Of a stretch of DNA of 20,203 nucleotides, positions 14,000-20,203 are shown piece after piece (positions within the stretch are counted from its first letter, which is position 1; every line of letters begins with the position of its first letter). A program made the position numbers and the translations under genes. Under the pieces are notes generated by a model that searched no databases, was not told the origin of the DNA, and saw only the letters and a program-made list of their open reading frames with translations. The stretch covers positions 1 to 20,203 of the forward strand of contig DAOTWZ010000062.1 of NCBI GenBank assembly GCA_034435615.1. Direction: 5' to 3'. Origin of the DNA: H17-190 sp034435615 (GTDB taxonomy: Bacteria; Chloroflexota; Dehalococcoidia; SM23-28-2; HRBIN24).

Positions 14000-14323
14000 C
14001 TAGCTGCCTGGCAGCAGCAAGGCGTAGAGGAAAAGGCCCAGGGCCACCAGCAGGGACAGGCGAAGGCGACGGGCCAGGGGCAGTGGCCTGAGCCCTACCA
14101 GCAGCACCAGCGCCGCCACCAGGGGGGTGAGGAAGACCCTCAGGGGGTGTTGGGCCTCCAGGCCCGCCCGGCCCAGGAGAGTGTGCAGCAGGAGGGCCAC
14201 CAGGAAGGCCATGACGGCCAGGAAGAGGACTCGTGTCCAGAGGCCGGCAGCCGAGGGCGCCCGGTCGCTGGCCTGCGGCGGTCGGGCGCGGCGTCTGCGC
14301 CGTCTGGGCCGGGGGCGGGCCAT
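14000..14323 (-). CDS. Small membrane protein with Arg-rich N-terminus
   Basis: This 107-aa protein has a strongly basic N-terminus (MARPRPRRRRRRARPP), then three likely membrane segments at about 29-51, 62-80 and 88-105. The positive-inside rule puts the N-terminus in the cytoplasm. ATG 14323 lies 14 bases after the FabG-like stop, with GAAGGGG upstream, so it is probably the second gene of that transcript. I recognise no family. The high-GC, Arg- and Leu-rich composition can mimic a membrane protein in a shadow frame, but the position, ribosome site and lack of a competing frame favour a real gene. Confidence 0.6.
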   Translation of the reverse strand: MARPRPRRRRRRARPPQASDRAPSAAGLWTRVLFLAVMAFLVALLLHTLLGRAGLEAQHPLRVFLTPLVAALVLLVGLRPLPLARRLRLSLLVALGLFLYALLLPGS

Positions 14324-14337
14324 GGGCGGCCCCTTCG

Positions 14338-15081
14338 TCACACGTACATGCCGCCGTTGATGTTGAGCTGGGCGCCGGTGATGTAGTCCCCTTCGGCCGC
14401 CAGGAAGCGACAGAGGCGGGCCACCTCCTCGGGGCGACCGAAGCGGGCCATGGGTATCCGCTCCAGGAGCCGCTGGCGGACGTGCTCCGGCAAGCAGGTC
14501 ACCATGTCGGTCTCCACGAAGCCCGGGCAGACGACGTTCACGGTGATGTTGTAGCGGGCCAGCTCCAGGGCCGCCGCCTTGGTGAAGCCGATGATACCCG
14601 CCTTGGCGGCGGCATAGTTGCACTGGCCTACGTTCCCCATCTGGCCGATGATGGAGGAGATGTTGATGATGCGTCCCCCGCCCTGCTCGATCATGTGGGG
14701 GACCACCGCCCAGGTGCACAGAAAGACGCTGTCCAGGTCGTTGGACAGAACCTCTCGCCACTCGTCGGGCGACATGCGCCGCAGCGTGCGATCACGGCAG
14801 ACGCCGGCGTTGTTCACCAGCACGTCTATGCGACCGAAGTGCTGCAAAGTGGTCTCCACCAGGCGCTCCACGTCCTCCTGGCGGGAGACGTCCGCCTGTA
14901 TGGCCACGGCCTCACACCCCTGCGCCCGCAACTCGTCCACCAGCTCCCTGGCCTCTCGGCAACGGCTGCGGAAGTTCACCACCACCTTGCAACCGTGTCG
15001 GGCGAACTCCTGAGCGATGGCCCTCCCCAGGCCCCGCGAGCTCCCGGTAACGATGGCCACCTTCTCACCGAGGCAACTCAT
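14338..15081 (-). CDS. SDR 3-oxoacyl reductase (FabG/PhaB-like)
   Basis: This 247-aa classical short-chain dehydrogenase should reduce 3-oxoacyl-ACP or acetoacetyl-CoA with NADPH, or oxidise the 3-hydroxyacyl form. It shows the nucleotide-binding TGSSRGLGRAIA (12-23), VLVNNAGV (88-94), the catalytic tetrad Asn114, Ser142, Tyr156 and Lys160 (NYAAAKAG), and PGFVETDM. VNFRSR after the second strand fits NADP(H) preference. The length equals typical FabG and PhaB (about 246). ATG 15081 has a perfect GGAGGT 6 bases upstream, while an in-frame ATT/AAT-rich extension to 15144 covers the promoter. Given the acyl-CoA gene company, a CoA-linked role is as likely as fatty acid synthesis. Confidence 0.93.
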   Translation of the reverse strand: MSCLGEKVAIVTGSSRGLGRAIAQEFARHGCKVVVNFRSRCREARELVDELRAQGCEAVAIQADVSRQEDVERLVETTLQHFGRIDVLVNNAGVCRDRTLRRMSPDEWREVLSNDLDSVFLCTWAVVPHMIEQGGGRIINISSIIGQMGNVGQCNYAAAKAGIIGFTKAAALELARYNITVNVVCPGFVETDMVTCLPEHVRQRLLERIPMARFGRPEEVARLCRFLAAEGDYITGAQLNINGGMYV

Positions 15082-15115
15082 GGCTTCACCTCCGGCGTCC
15101 TGGGCCTTCAGGGCC

Positions 15116-15144
15116 AGTCTACACGCCGGAGGCGAATTATTCAA
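15116..15144 (-). promoter_or_regulatory. Sigma70-type promoter for the FabG-like gene
   Basis: On the - strand, TTGAAT (15144-15139) and TAGACT (15121-15116) are separated by 17 bases, in an AT-rich pocket between the mutase stop and the reductase start. The leader would be about 28 bases and include the GGAGGT at 15093-15088. The -35 matches the promoter at 18630-18658 exactly. Confidence 0.6.
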
Positions 15145-15179
15145 GATATAAATGTGACGACGGTTTTATAATAGATGAT

Positions 15180-16859
15180 TTAGATAGCTGTGGGGGCCCT
15201 ATACTCGCCGAAGATACGGCGCATGACGCCGCAGATCTCGCCCAGGCTGGCGTAGGCCTTCACCGCCTCCAGTATGGGGTAGACCAGGTTCTCCGAGTCC
15301 CGGCACGCCTCCTCCAGTCGCTGCAGGGCCCTGGCCACCTGAGCGTTGTCCCGCTCCCGCCTGACTCGCTGCAGCTTCTCAACCTGGGCCCGCTCCGCCT
15401 CCGGGCTGGTGCGGAAGACCATCTTCGGCTCCTCGCCGTCCAGGCGGTAGCGGTTGACGCCGACGACGATGCGTCGGCCCTCGTCCACCGCCCGTTGCTG
15501 GGCGTAGGCCGCCTCCTGGATCTCCCGCTGCATGTAGCCGGACTCGATGGCGGCGATGGCGCCTCCCATGTCCTCGATACGGTGCAGGTACTCCCAGGCC
15601 TGACGCTCCAGCTCGTTGGTGAGCCACTCCACGTAGTAGGAGCCGCCCAGAGGGTCCACCGTATCCGTGACCCCGGTCTCGTGAGCGATGATCTGCTGAG
15701 TGCGCACGGCGATGCGCTGGGCTTCCTCCGTGGGCAGGCAGAGGGCCTCGTCATAGCAGGAGAGGGCCAGCGACTGGACGCCCCCCAGCACCGTGGCCAG
15801 GGCCTGGATGGCCGCCCGCACGATGTTCAGCTCCGGCTGCTGGGCGGTGAGAGTGGCGCCCCCGGTCTGGACGTGGGTGCGGAACATCCAGGAGCGAGGA
15901 TCCTTGGCCCCGTAGCGCTCCCGCATGATGCGGGCCCACATGCGACGCAGCGCCCGGTACTTGGCGACCTCCTCAAAGAAGTTGTTCTGCGTGTTGAAGA
16001 TCCAGGAGATGCGGGGGCCGAAGTCGTCTATGTCCACGCCTCGCTCCAGGACGGCATCTATGTACGCCATGGCATTGGCGAAGGTGAAGGCCATCTCCTG
16101 AACGGCCGTGGCGCCGGCGTCCCGTATGTGGTAACCGGAGATGCTGATTGAGTTGAAGCGCGGCATCTCGCGGGCGCAGAAGGCGATCAGGTCGGCGGCC
16201 AGGCGCAGGGAGGGGCGGGGCGGGAAGATATAGGTGCCCCGCGCCACGTACTCCTTGAGGATGTCGTTCTGGGCGGTGCCGGAGACCTTGTGCAGGGGGA
16301 CGCCCTGCTTCTCGGCCACGGCGGCGTACATGGCCACCAGGACAGCCGCCGGGGCGTTGATGGTCATGGAGGTGCTGACGCGGTCCAGCGGTATGCCGTC
16401 GAAGAGGGCCTCCATATCGGCCAGGGTATCTATGGCCACTCCCACCTTACCCACCTCGCCGGCCGCCATGGGGTCGTCGGAGTCGTAGCCGAGCTGGGTG
16501 GGAAGGTCGAAGGCGACGGAGAGCCCCGGCTGTCCCTCTCGCAGGAGGAACTTGAAGCGCTTATTGGTCTCCTCGGCTGTCTCGTAGCCAGCGTACTGGC
16601 GGAAGGTCCACAGTTTGCTGCGGTACATGGTGGGGTGGATCCCCCGAGTGTAGGGATACTCGCCGGGGAAGCCGATGTCCCGCAGGTAGTCGGTCGATGC
16701 GACGTCCAGGGGAGTGTAGAGGCGCTTCGTCTCCGTGGAGCTGGTGCGGAACTCCGCGTCCTCCCGCTCACCTCCCCTCTCCAGGGCCTGCTTCAGGGTG
16801 GTGCGCTCCCAGCGCTCCTGCTCCTGGCGGATCCGTTCCAGCTCCTGCGGCTCGAACAT
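15180..16859 (-). CDS. Methylmalonyl-CoA mutase large (catalytic barrel) subunit, no B12 domain
   Basis: This 559-aa protein is the substrate-binding TIM-barrel part of an acyl-CoA mutase that converts methylmalonyl-CoA to succinyl-CoA. Counted from ATG 16859, residues line up with the Propionibacterium enzyme: Tyr89 (RQYAG), Thr195 and Gln197 (GTAQNDI), Arg207 (VARGTY) and His244 (SGYH). Tyr89 plus Arg207 favour methylmalonyl-CoA over isobutyryl-CoA, whose mutase differs at both. Arg82 is replaced by Lys82. RTHVQTGGATLTAQQ is the conserved core near the cofactor. The protein stops before the DxHxxG cobalamin domain, which must come from a separate gene not in this window. AGGAGGGG precedes the start and overlaps the MaoC stop, so the two genes form one operon. 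Confidence 0.95.
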   Translation of the reverse strand: MFEPQELERIRQEQERWERTTLKQALERGGEREDAEFRTSSTETKRLYTPLDVASTDYLRDIGFPGEYPYTRGIHPTMYRSKLWTFRQYAGYETAEETNKRFKFLLREGQPGLSVAFDLPTQLGYDSDDPMAAGEVGKVGVAIDTLADMEALFDGIPLDRVSTSMTINAPAAVLVAMYAAVAEKQGVPLHKVSGTAQNDILKEYVARGTYIFPPRPSLRLAADLIAFCAREMPRFNSISISGYHIRDAGATAVQEMAFTFANAMAYIDAVLERGVDIDDFGPRISWIFNTQNNFFEEVAKYRALRRMWARIMRERYGAKDPRSWMFRTHVQTGGATLTAQQPELNIVRAAIQALATVLGGVQSLALSCYDEALCLPTEEAQRIAVRTQQIIAHETGVTDTVDPLGGSYYVEWLTNELERQAWEYLHRIEDMGGAIAAIESGYMQREIQEAAYAQQRAVDEGRRIVVGVNRYRLDGEEPKMVFRTSPEAERAQVEKLQRVRRERDNAQVARALQRLEEACRDSENLVYPILEAVKAYASLGEICGVMRRIFGEYRAPTAI

Positions 16860-16873
16860 CTTCTCACCCCTCC

Positions 16874-17377
16874 TTATTGCTGGGCGGTCGCCTCAACCTC
16901 GGGGAAGGTGTGGGGTATCCCCGCCTCCCGTTTGGGCACCATGAAGGAGCGGCGCAGCCGCATCACCAGCTCACCGTTCTGGTTGTAGGCTCGCGTCTCC
17001 ACCGTCACTATGCCCCGGTCGGGCTGGGAGCGGGACTCCCGCTTCTCCAGCACCGTCGATTCGGAGTAGATGGTGTCGCCGTGGAAGGTGGGCCGGAGGA
17101 ACTCGATCTTTTCGAAGCCCAGGTTGGCCACCGCCTTGCCGGAGAGGTCGCGCACGCTCTGCCCGGTGGCGATGTCCACCACCAGGTTGCCCACCACCAC
17201 GTTGCGCCCGAACTGAGTCTTCTTGCCGTACTCGGCGTCGATGTGCAGGGGATGGTGGTTCATGGTGAGCATGCAGAAGAGGATGTCGTCCATCTCGGTG
17301 ATGGTGCGGCCGGGCCAGTGCTTGTAGGTGGCCCCCACCTCGAACTCCTCGTAGTAGCGCCCGTAGTGGTCGGACAT
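16874..17377 (-). CDS. MaoC-like hydratase/dehydratase
   Basis: This 167-aa single hot-dog-fold MaoC protein would hydrate an enoyl-CoA or dehydrate a 3-hydroxyacyl-CoA. The characteristic hydratase segment is MNHHPLHIDAEYGKKTQFG (39-57), followed by VVGNLVV, FLRPTFHGDTI and a final SFMVPKRE strand. In R-specific hydratases such as PhaJ the motif is DxNPxH, with catalytic Asp and His. Here the Asp position is Asn40, with His45 kept. As far as I recall, Asn there is seen in a subset of MaoC proteins near mutase or lyase genes. The ATG at 17377 follows GGAGGTACGGGGCC. It sits 14 bases from the mutase and 26 from the upstream dehydrogenase gene, which points to one operon. Confidence 0.9.
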   Translation of the reverse strand: MSDHYGRYYEEFEVGATYKHWPGRTITEMDDILFCMLTMNHHPLHIDAEYGKKTQFGRNVVVGNLVVDIATGQSVRDLSGKAVANLGFEKIEFLRPTFHGDTIYSESTVLEKRESRSQPDRGIVTVETRAYNQNGELVMRLRRSFMVPKREAGIPHTFPEVEATAQQ

Positions 17378-17403
17378 GGCCCCGTACCTCCGTCTCGTCC
17401 TGG

Positions 17404-18576
17404 TTATTCGCCGAAGAGCTTCAGGATGTTGCGGGCGATGATGAGCTTCTGGATCTCGCTGGTCCCCTCGCCGATGAGCATGAGGGGGGTGTCGCGGTAG
17501 TAGCGCTCCACCCGCATCTCCTTGGTGTAGCCATAGCCACCGTGGATGCGGAGCGCCTCCAGGGCCACCTCTTGGGCCACCTCGGAGGCGAAGAGCTTGG
17601 CCATGCCGCCCCAGAGGTCGGCCCGCTCGCCGGTGTCTTTCTTGGCGGCCGCCGCCCGCACCAGCAGCCGCGCCGCCTCCACCTTGGTGGCCATATCGGC
17701 GATCTTGAGCTGTATCGCCTGGTGTTCGGCGATGGGCCGGCCGAAGGCCACGCGCTGCTTGGCGTAGCGGATGGCGTCCTCCAAGGCGGCGGTGGCCACC
17801 CCCACGGCGCGGGCGGCCACGTTAACCCTCCCCACCTCTATGCCGCTCATCATGTGGTACCAGCCCTTGCCCTCCTCTCCCCCCAGCAGGTTGGCGGCGG
17901 GGACGCGGGCGTTCTCGAAGAAGAACTCCGTGGTCTCGATCCCCTTGTAGCCCAGCTTCTCTATCTTGCGGCCGGTGGTCAGGCCGGGCGTCCGCTCCTT
18001 CTCCACGATGAAGACGCTCATGCCAGCGTAGGGAGGACGGGCCGTCGGGTCGGTCTTGGTGAGGACGGCGAAGAACTTGCCATAGATCCCGTTGGAGACG
18101 AACATCTTGGTGCCGTTGATGACGTAGTCGTCGCCGTCCCGGGTGGCCACCGTCTGGATGGACTGGAGGTCCGAGCCGGCGTTGGGCTCCGTCATACAGA
18201 CGCCGCACAGGGCCTCCCCGCTGGCGATGCGAGGGAGGAAGCGCTGCTTCTGGTCTTCGGTGCCGAAGGTCTTGATCATCCAGGAGACGATGACCGCGCC
18301 GTTGACGATGCCGCCCAGGCTCATCCAGCCCCGGCACAGCTCCTCCACGATGGCGGCGTAGGTGGTGAAGGAGAGGCCCAGGCCGCCGTACTCCGGTGGC
18401 ACCGCCACCCCGAAGATGCCCATCTGCTTCATCTGCTCCACCAGGTGATGGGGGTATTCGTCCCGGTGCTCCAGCTCCGAGGCGACGGGCATCACTTCCT
18501 TCTCCACGAAGCGCCGCACCTGGGAGACTATGAGCTGTTCTTCCTCCGTGAGGGTGACCAGGGTCGGCAGTGGCAT
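17404..18576 (-). CDS. Acyl-CoA dehydrogenase, short/medium-chain type
   Basis: This 390-aa FAD acyl-CoA dehydrogenase leads the - strand operon. Motifs are VPPEYGGLGLS, CMTEPNAGSDLQSIQT for the FAD and substrate strand, NGTKMFVSNG, YAKQRVAFGRPIAEHQAIQ, LRIHGGYGYTKEMRVERYYRD and GEGTSEIQKLIIARNIL. Glu370 before GTSEIQ is at the MCAD Glu376 position, so this copy has the classical catalytic base, unlike the enzyme at 3881. ATG 18576 has GGAAGGAGA upstream and a promoter at 18630-18658. With MaoC and methylmalonyl-CoA mutase downstream, a branched or short acyl-CoA is a reasonable substrate, though this is inferred. Confidence 0.95.
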   Translation of the reverse strand: MPLPTLVTLTEEEQLIVSQVRRFVEKEVMPVASELEHRDEYPHHLVEQMKQMGIFGVAVPPEYGGLGLSFTTYAAIVEELCRGWMSLGGIVNGAVIVSWMIKTFGTEDQKQRFLPRIASGEALCGVCMTEPNAGSDLQSIQTVATRDGDDYVINGTKMFVSNGIYGKFFAVLTKTDPTARPPYAGMSVFIVEKERTPGLTTGRKIEKLGYKGIETTEFFFENARVPAANLLGGEEGKGWYHMMSGIEVGRVNVAARAVGVATAALEDAIRYAKQRVAFGRPIAEHQAIQLKIADMATKVEAARLLVRAAAAKKDTGERADLWGGMAKLFASEVAQEVALEALRIHGGYGYTKEMRVERYYRDTPLMLIGEGTSEIQKLIIARNILKLFGE

Positions 18577-18629
18577 GACTATCTCCTTCCTGCGGCCGTG
18601 CCTTGGGCAGGACGGTGCATTTGTTCTCC

Positions 18630-18658
18630 AGTGTAAAATTAGCGTCCGCTGGATTCAA
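18630..18658 (-). promoter_or_regulatory. Promoter for the dehydrogenase-MaoC-mutase operon
   Basis: On the - strand, TTGAAT (18658-18653), a 17-base spacer and TACACT (18635-18630) lie about 50 bases before ATG 18576. It has the same -35 and spacing as the promoter at 15116, and a near-identical -10. Confidence 0.6.
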
Positions 18659-18682
18659 GGCGCGGGGAAGAGACCCCAGCGT

Positions 18683-18711
18683 TTGCCAGGCGGGCGTGCC
18701 TTTCGTATCAT
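18683..18711 (+). promoter_or_regulatory. Sigma70-type promoter for the acyl-CoA synthetase
   Basis: TTGCCA (18683-18688), a 17-base spacer and TATCAT (18706-18711) each differ from consensus at one position. Transcription would start near 18718, giving a 40-base leader. It is back to back with the - strand promoter at 18630-18658, so the synthetase and the dehydrogenase operon may be co-regulated. Confidence 0.65.
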
Positions 18712-18757
18712 TTACTAGGTAAGTCCACTTCCAAGGATGGACGGAGGGCCGAGAGCT

Positions 18758-20203
18758 ATGCTCAGCACCATGATGGACGTCCCCCTGACCATCAACCACA
18801 TCTTCTGGCGAGTGGAGAGGCTCTTCGGCCGCAAGCCGCTGGTTACGCAGCGGCTGGAGGAGGGGGAGCCCACCCGCTCCAGCTACGGCGAACTGGCCAG
18901 AAGGGTCCGCCGGTTGGCCAGCGCCCTGCACCGCTTCGGCGTCCGCCCGGGCGACCGCGTGGCCACCTTCGCCTGGAACACCCAGGCCCACCTGGAGTGC
19001 TACTTCGCCATACCGTGCATGGGCACCGTCCTCCACACCCTCAACATCCGCCTCTTCCCCGGCCAGCTCGAGTACATCATCAACCACGCTGAAGACCAGG
19101 TCATCTTCTGCGACCGCTCCCTTCTGCCCCAACTGGAGCCGCTGGCGGGTAAGATGCCCACGGTCAGGCTCATCGTCCTGATGAACGAGGGGCCCGAGCC
19201 GACGCCTGGCGTCTTCCCCAACGTGGTGGACTACGAGGAGTTCCTGGCCAGCGGCGACGAGTCCTTCACCTGGCCGGAGATAGACGAGCGGCAGGCCGCT
19301 GCCATGTGCTACACCTCCGGCACCACCGGCAATCCCAAAGGGGTGGTCTACAGCCACCGCTCCACCGTCCTCCACTCCCTGGTGGCGGCCCTACCGGACA
19401 GCGTGGGCCTTTCCGAAGGGGACGTGGTCATGTATGCCGTCCCCATGTTCCACGCCAACGCCTGGGGCATACCCTACGCCGCCGCCATGGTAGGGGCCAG
19501 CCAGGTCTTCGCCAACCGCTACCTGGACGCTGAGCGCATCGTCAACCTGATCGAGCGGGAGGGGGTCACCGTCTCCGCTGGCGTCCCCACCATCTGGATC
19601 CCGGTGCTGGACCTGCTGGAGCGCAGCGGCCGCCGGCTGCCTACCCTGCGGACCGTCATCTGCGGCGGCTCGGCGGCGCCGCCGGCCCTCATCGCTGGTC
19701 TGGCCCGCCACGGCATCCAGCTCGTCCACGCCTGGGGGATGACGGAGACCTCGCCCCTGGGTTCCCTCTCCCGTCTCCGCTCCTGGCTCCAGGACCTGCC
19801 GGAGGACCAGAAGCTGGCGGTGAGGGCCAAACAGGGGACGATAGTGCCCATCGTGGAATGCCGCATCGTGGACCTGGAGAGCGGCAAAGAGCTGCCCTGG
19901 GACGGCAAGTCCATCGGCGAGCTACAGGTGCGTGGCCCCTACATAACCGGCAGCTACTACAACGATCCCACCTCTCAGGAGAAGTTCATGGATGGCTGGC
20001 TGCGCACCGGCGACGTGGCCACCATCGACCCCGACGGCTACATCCAGATAGTGGACCGCACCAAGGACCTGGTGAAGTCGGGCGGGGAGTGGATCTCCTC
20101 GGTAGAGCTGGAGTCCACCCTCATGGCCCACCCCAAGGTGCTGGAGGCGGCGGTGGTGGGGCTGCCCCACCCCCACTGGCAGGAGCGGCCGGTGGCCGCC
20201 GTC
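18758..20203 (+). CDS. Long/medium-chain acyl-CoA synthetase (AMP-forming), 3' partial
   Basis: The first 482 residues of an adenylate-forming fatty acyl-CoA ligase run off the window end. It would turn a carboxylic acid, ATP and CoA into acyl-CoA. Motifs are the P-loop YTSGTTGNPKGVVYSHRS, then MFHANAWGIPYAA, CGGSAAPPALI, HAWGMTETSPLGS (A5), DGWLRTGDVATIDPDGYI (A7) and DRTKDLVKSGGEWISS (hinge and A8). MFHANAWGIPY and the A8 sequence resemble the Thermus long-chain enzyme and medium-chain FadD-like ligases. The final catalytic Lys region lies just outside the window. ATG 18758 has GGAGGG 9 bases upstream; the in-frame ATG at 18737 precedes that site. It would supply substrates for the divergent beta-oxidation genes. 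Confidence 0.94.
   Translation, partial: MLSTMMDVPLTINHIFWRVERLFGRKPLVTQRLEEGEPTRSSYGELARRVRRLASALHRFGVRPGDRVATFAWNTQAHLECYFAIPCMGTVLHTLNIRLFPGQLEYIINHAEDQVIFCDRSLLPQLEPLAGKMPTVRLIVLMNEGPEPTPGVFPNVVDYEEFLASGDESFTWPEIDERQAAAMCYTSGTTGNPKGVVYSHRSTVLHSLVAALPDSVGLSEGDVVMYAVPMFHANAWGIPYAAAMVGASQVFANRYLDAERIVNLIEREGVTVSAGVPTIWIPVLDLLERSGRRLPTLRTVICGGSAAPPALIAGLARHGIQLVHAWGMTETSPLGSLSRLRSWLQDLPEDQKLAVRAKQGTIVPIVECRIVDLESGKELPWDGKSIGELQVRGPYITGSYYNDPTSQEKFMDGWLRTGDVATIDPDGYIQIVDRTKDLVKSGGEWISSVELESTLMAHPKVLEAAVVGLPHPHWQERPVAAV

Noticed and set aside
17822..19375. A 517-codon - strand open frame spanning the divergent promoters
   Set aside because: It runs through the acyl-CoA synthetase, the promoter region and an out-of-frame copy of the dehydrogenase, with no coherent domain.

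Overview
The window is GC-rich, densely coded bacterial DNA. There are 21 protein genes or gene remnants, with short gaps and good Shine-Dalgarno sites. I see no rRNA, tRNA, CRISPR array or transposase. The gene mix is a type III-D-like Cas operon, a zf-trcl zinc-ribbon protein, many acyl-CoA enzymes, and a methylmalonyl-CoA mutase lacking its own B12 domain. This suggests a thermophilic or environmental Chloroflexota lineage, but that placement is an inference from family content and not proven.

Region 1 (1-3770, + strand) is the downstream half of a type III CRISPR-Cas effector operon. It holds three divergent Cas7/Csm3-like RAMP proteins (the first cut by the window edge), a Csx19-like protein between the second and third, and a small helical protein that may be the Cas11-type small subunit. 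All junctions overlap or are very short, so they read as one operon. cas10 and csx10, if present, would lie upstream of the window. The operon is followed by a more AT-rich, frameshifted PIN-domain (VapC-like) gene.

Region 2 (3771-8255) holds an acyl-CoA dehydrogenase, a PrsW-like membrane protease and two family III (CaiB/BaiF) CoA-transferases that converge with overlapping stop codons. Region 3 (8333-11761) holds small redox and metal-related proteins. These are a cysteine-free HesB/IscA-like protein, a two-domain zinc ribbon, a thioredoxin-fold protein, and a divergent three-gene + strand operon of DipZ-like thioredoxin, CinA-C/PncC-like protein and flavin reductase.

Region 4 (11771-18576, - strand) is mainly fatty or branched-chain acyl-CoA metabolism. 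In transcription order it reads acyl-CoA dehydrogenase, MaoC-like hydratase, methylmalonyl-CoA mutase large subunit, then FabG/PhaB-like reductase plus a small membrane protein, then thiolase plus an uncharacterised 310-aa protein. A divergent acyl-CoA synthetase (18758 to the window end, + strand) would activate the substrates. Together these could activate, oxidise, hydrate, reduce and thiolytically cleave acyl-CoAs, and feed methylmalonyl-CoA to succinyl-CoA.

Several sigma70-type promoters can be seen, including a divergent pair at 18630-18711. Several enzymes carry substitutions at residues normally needed for catalysis, and these are listed as findings.
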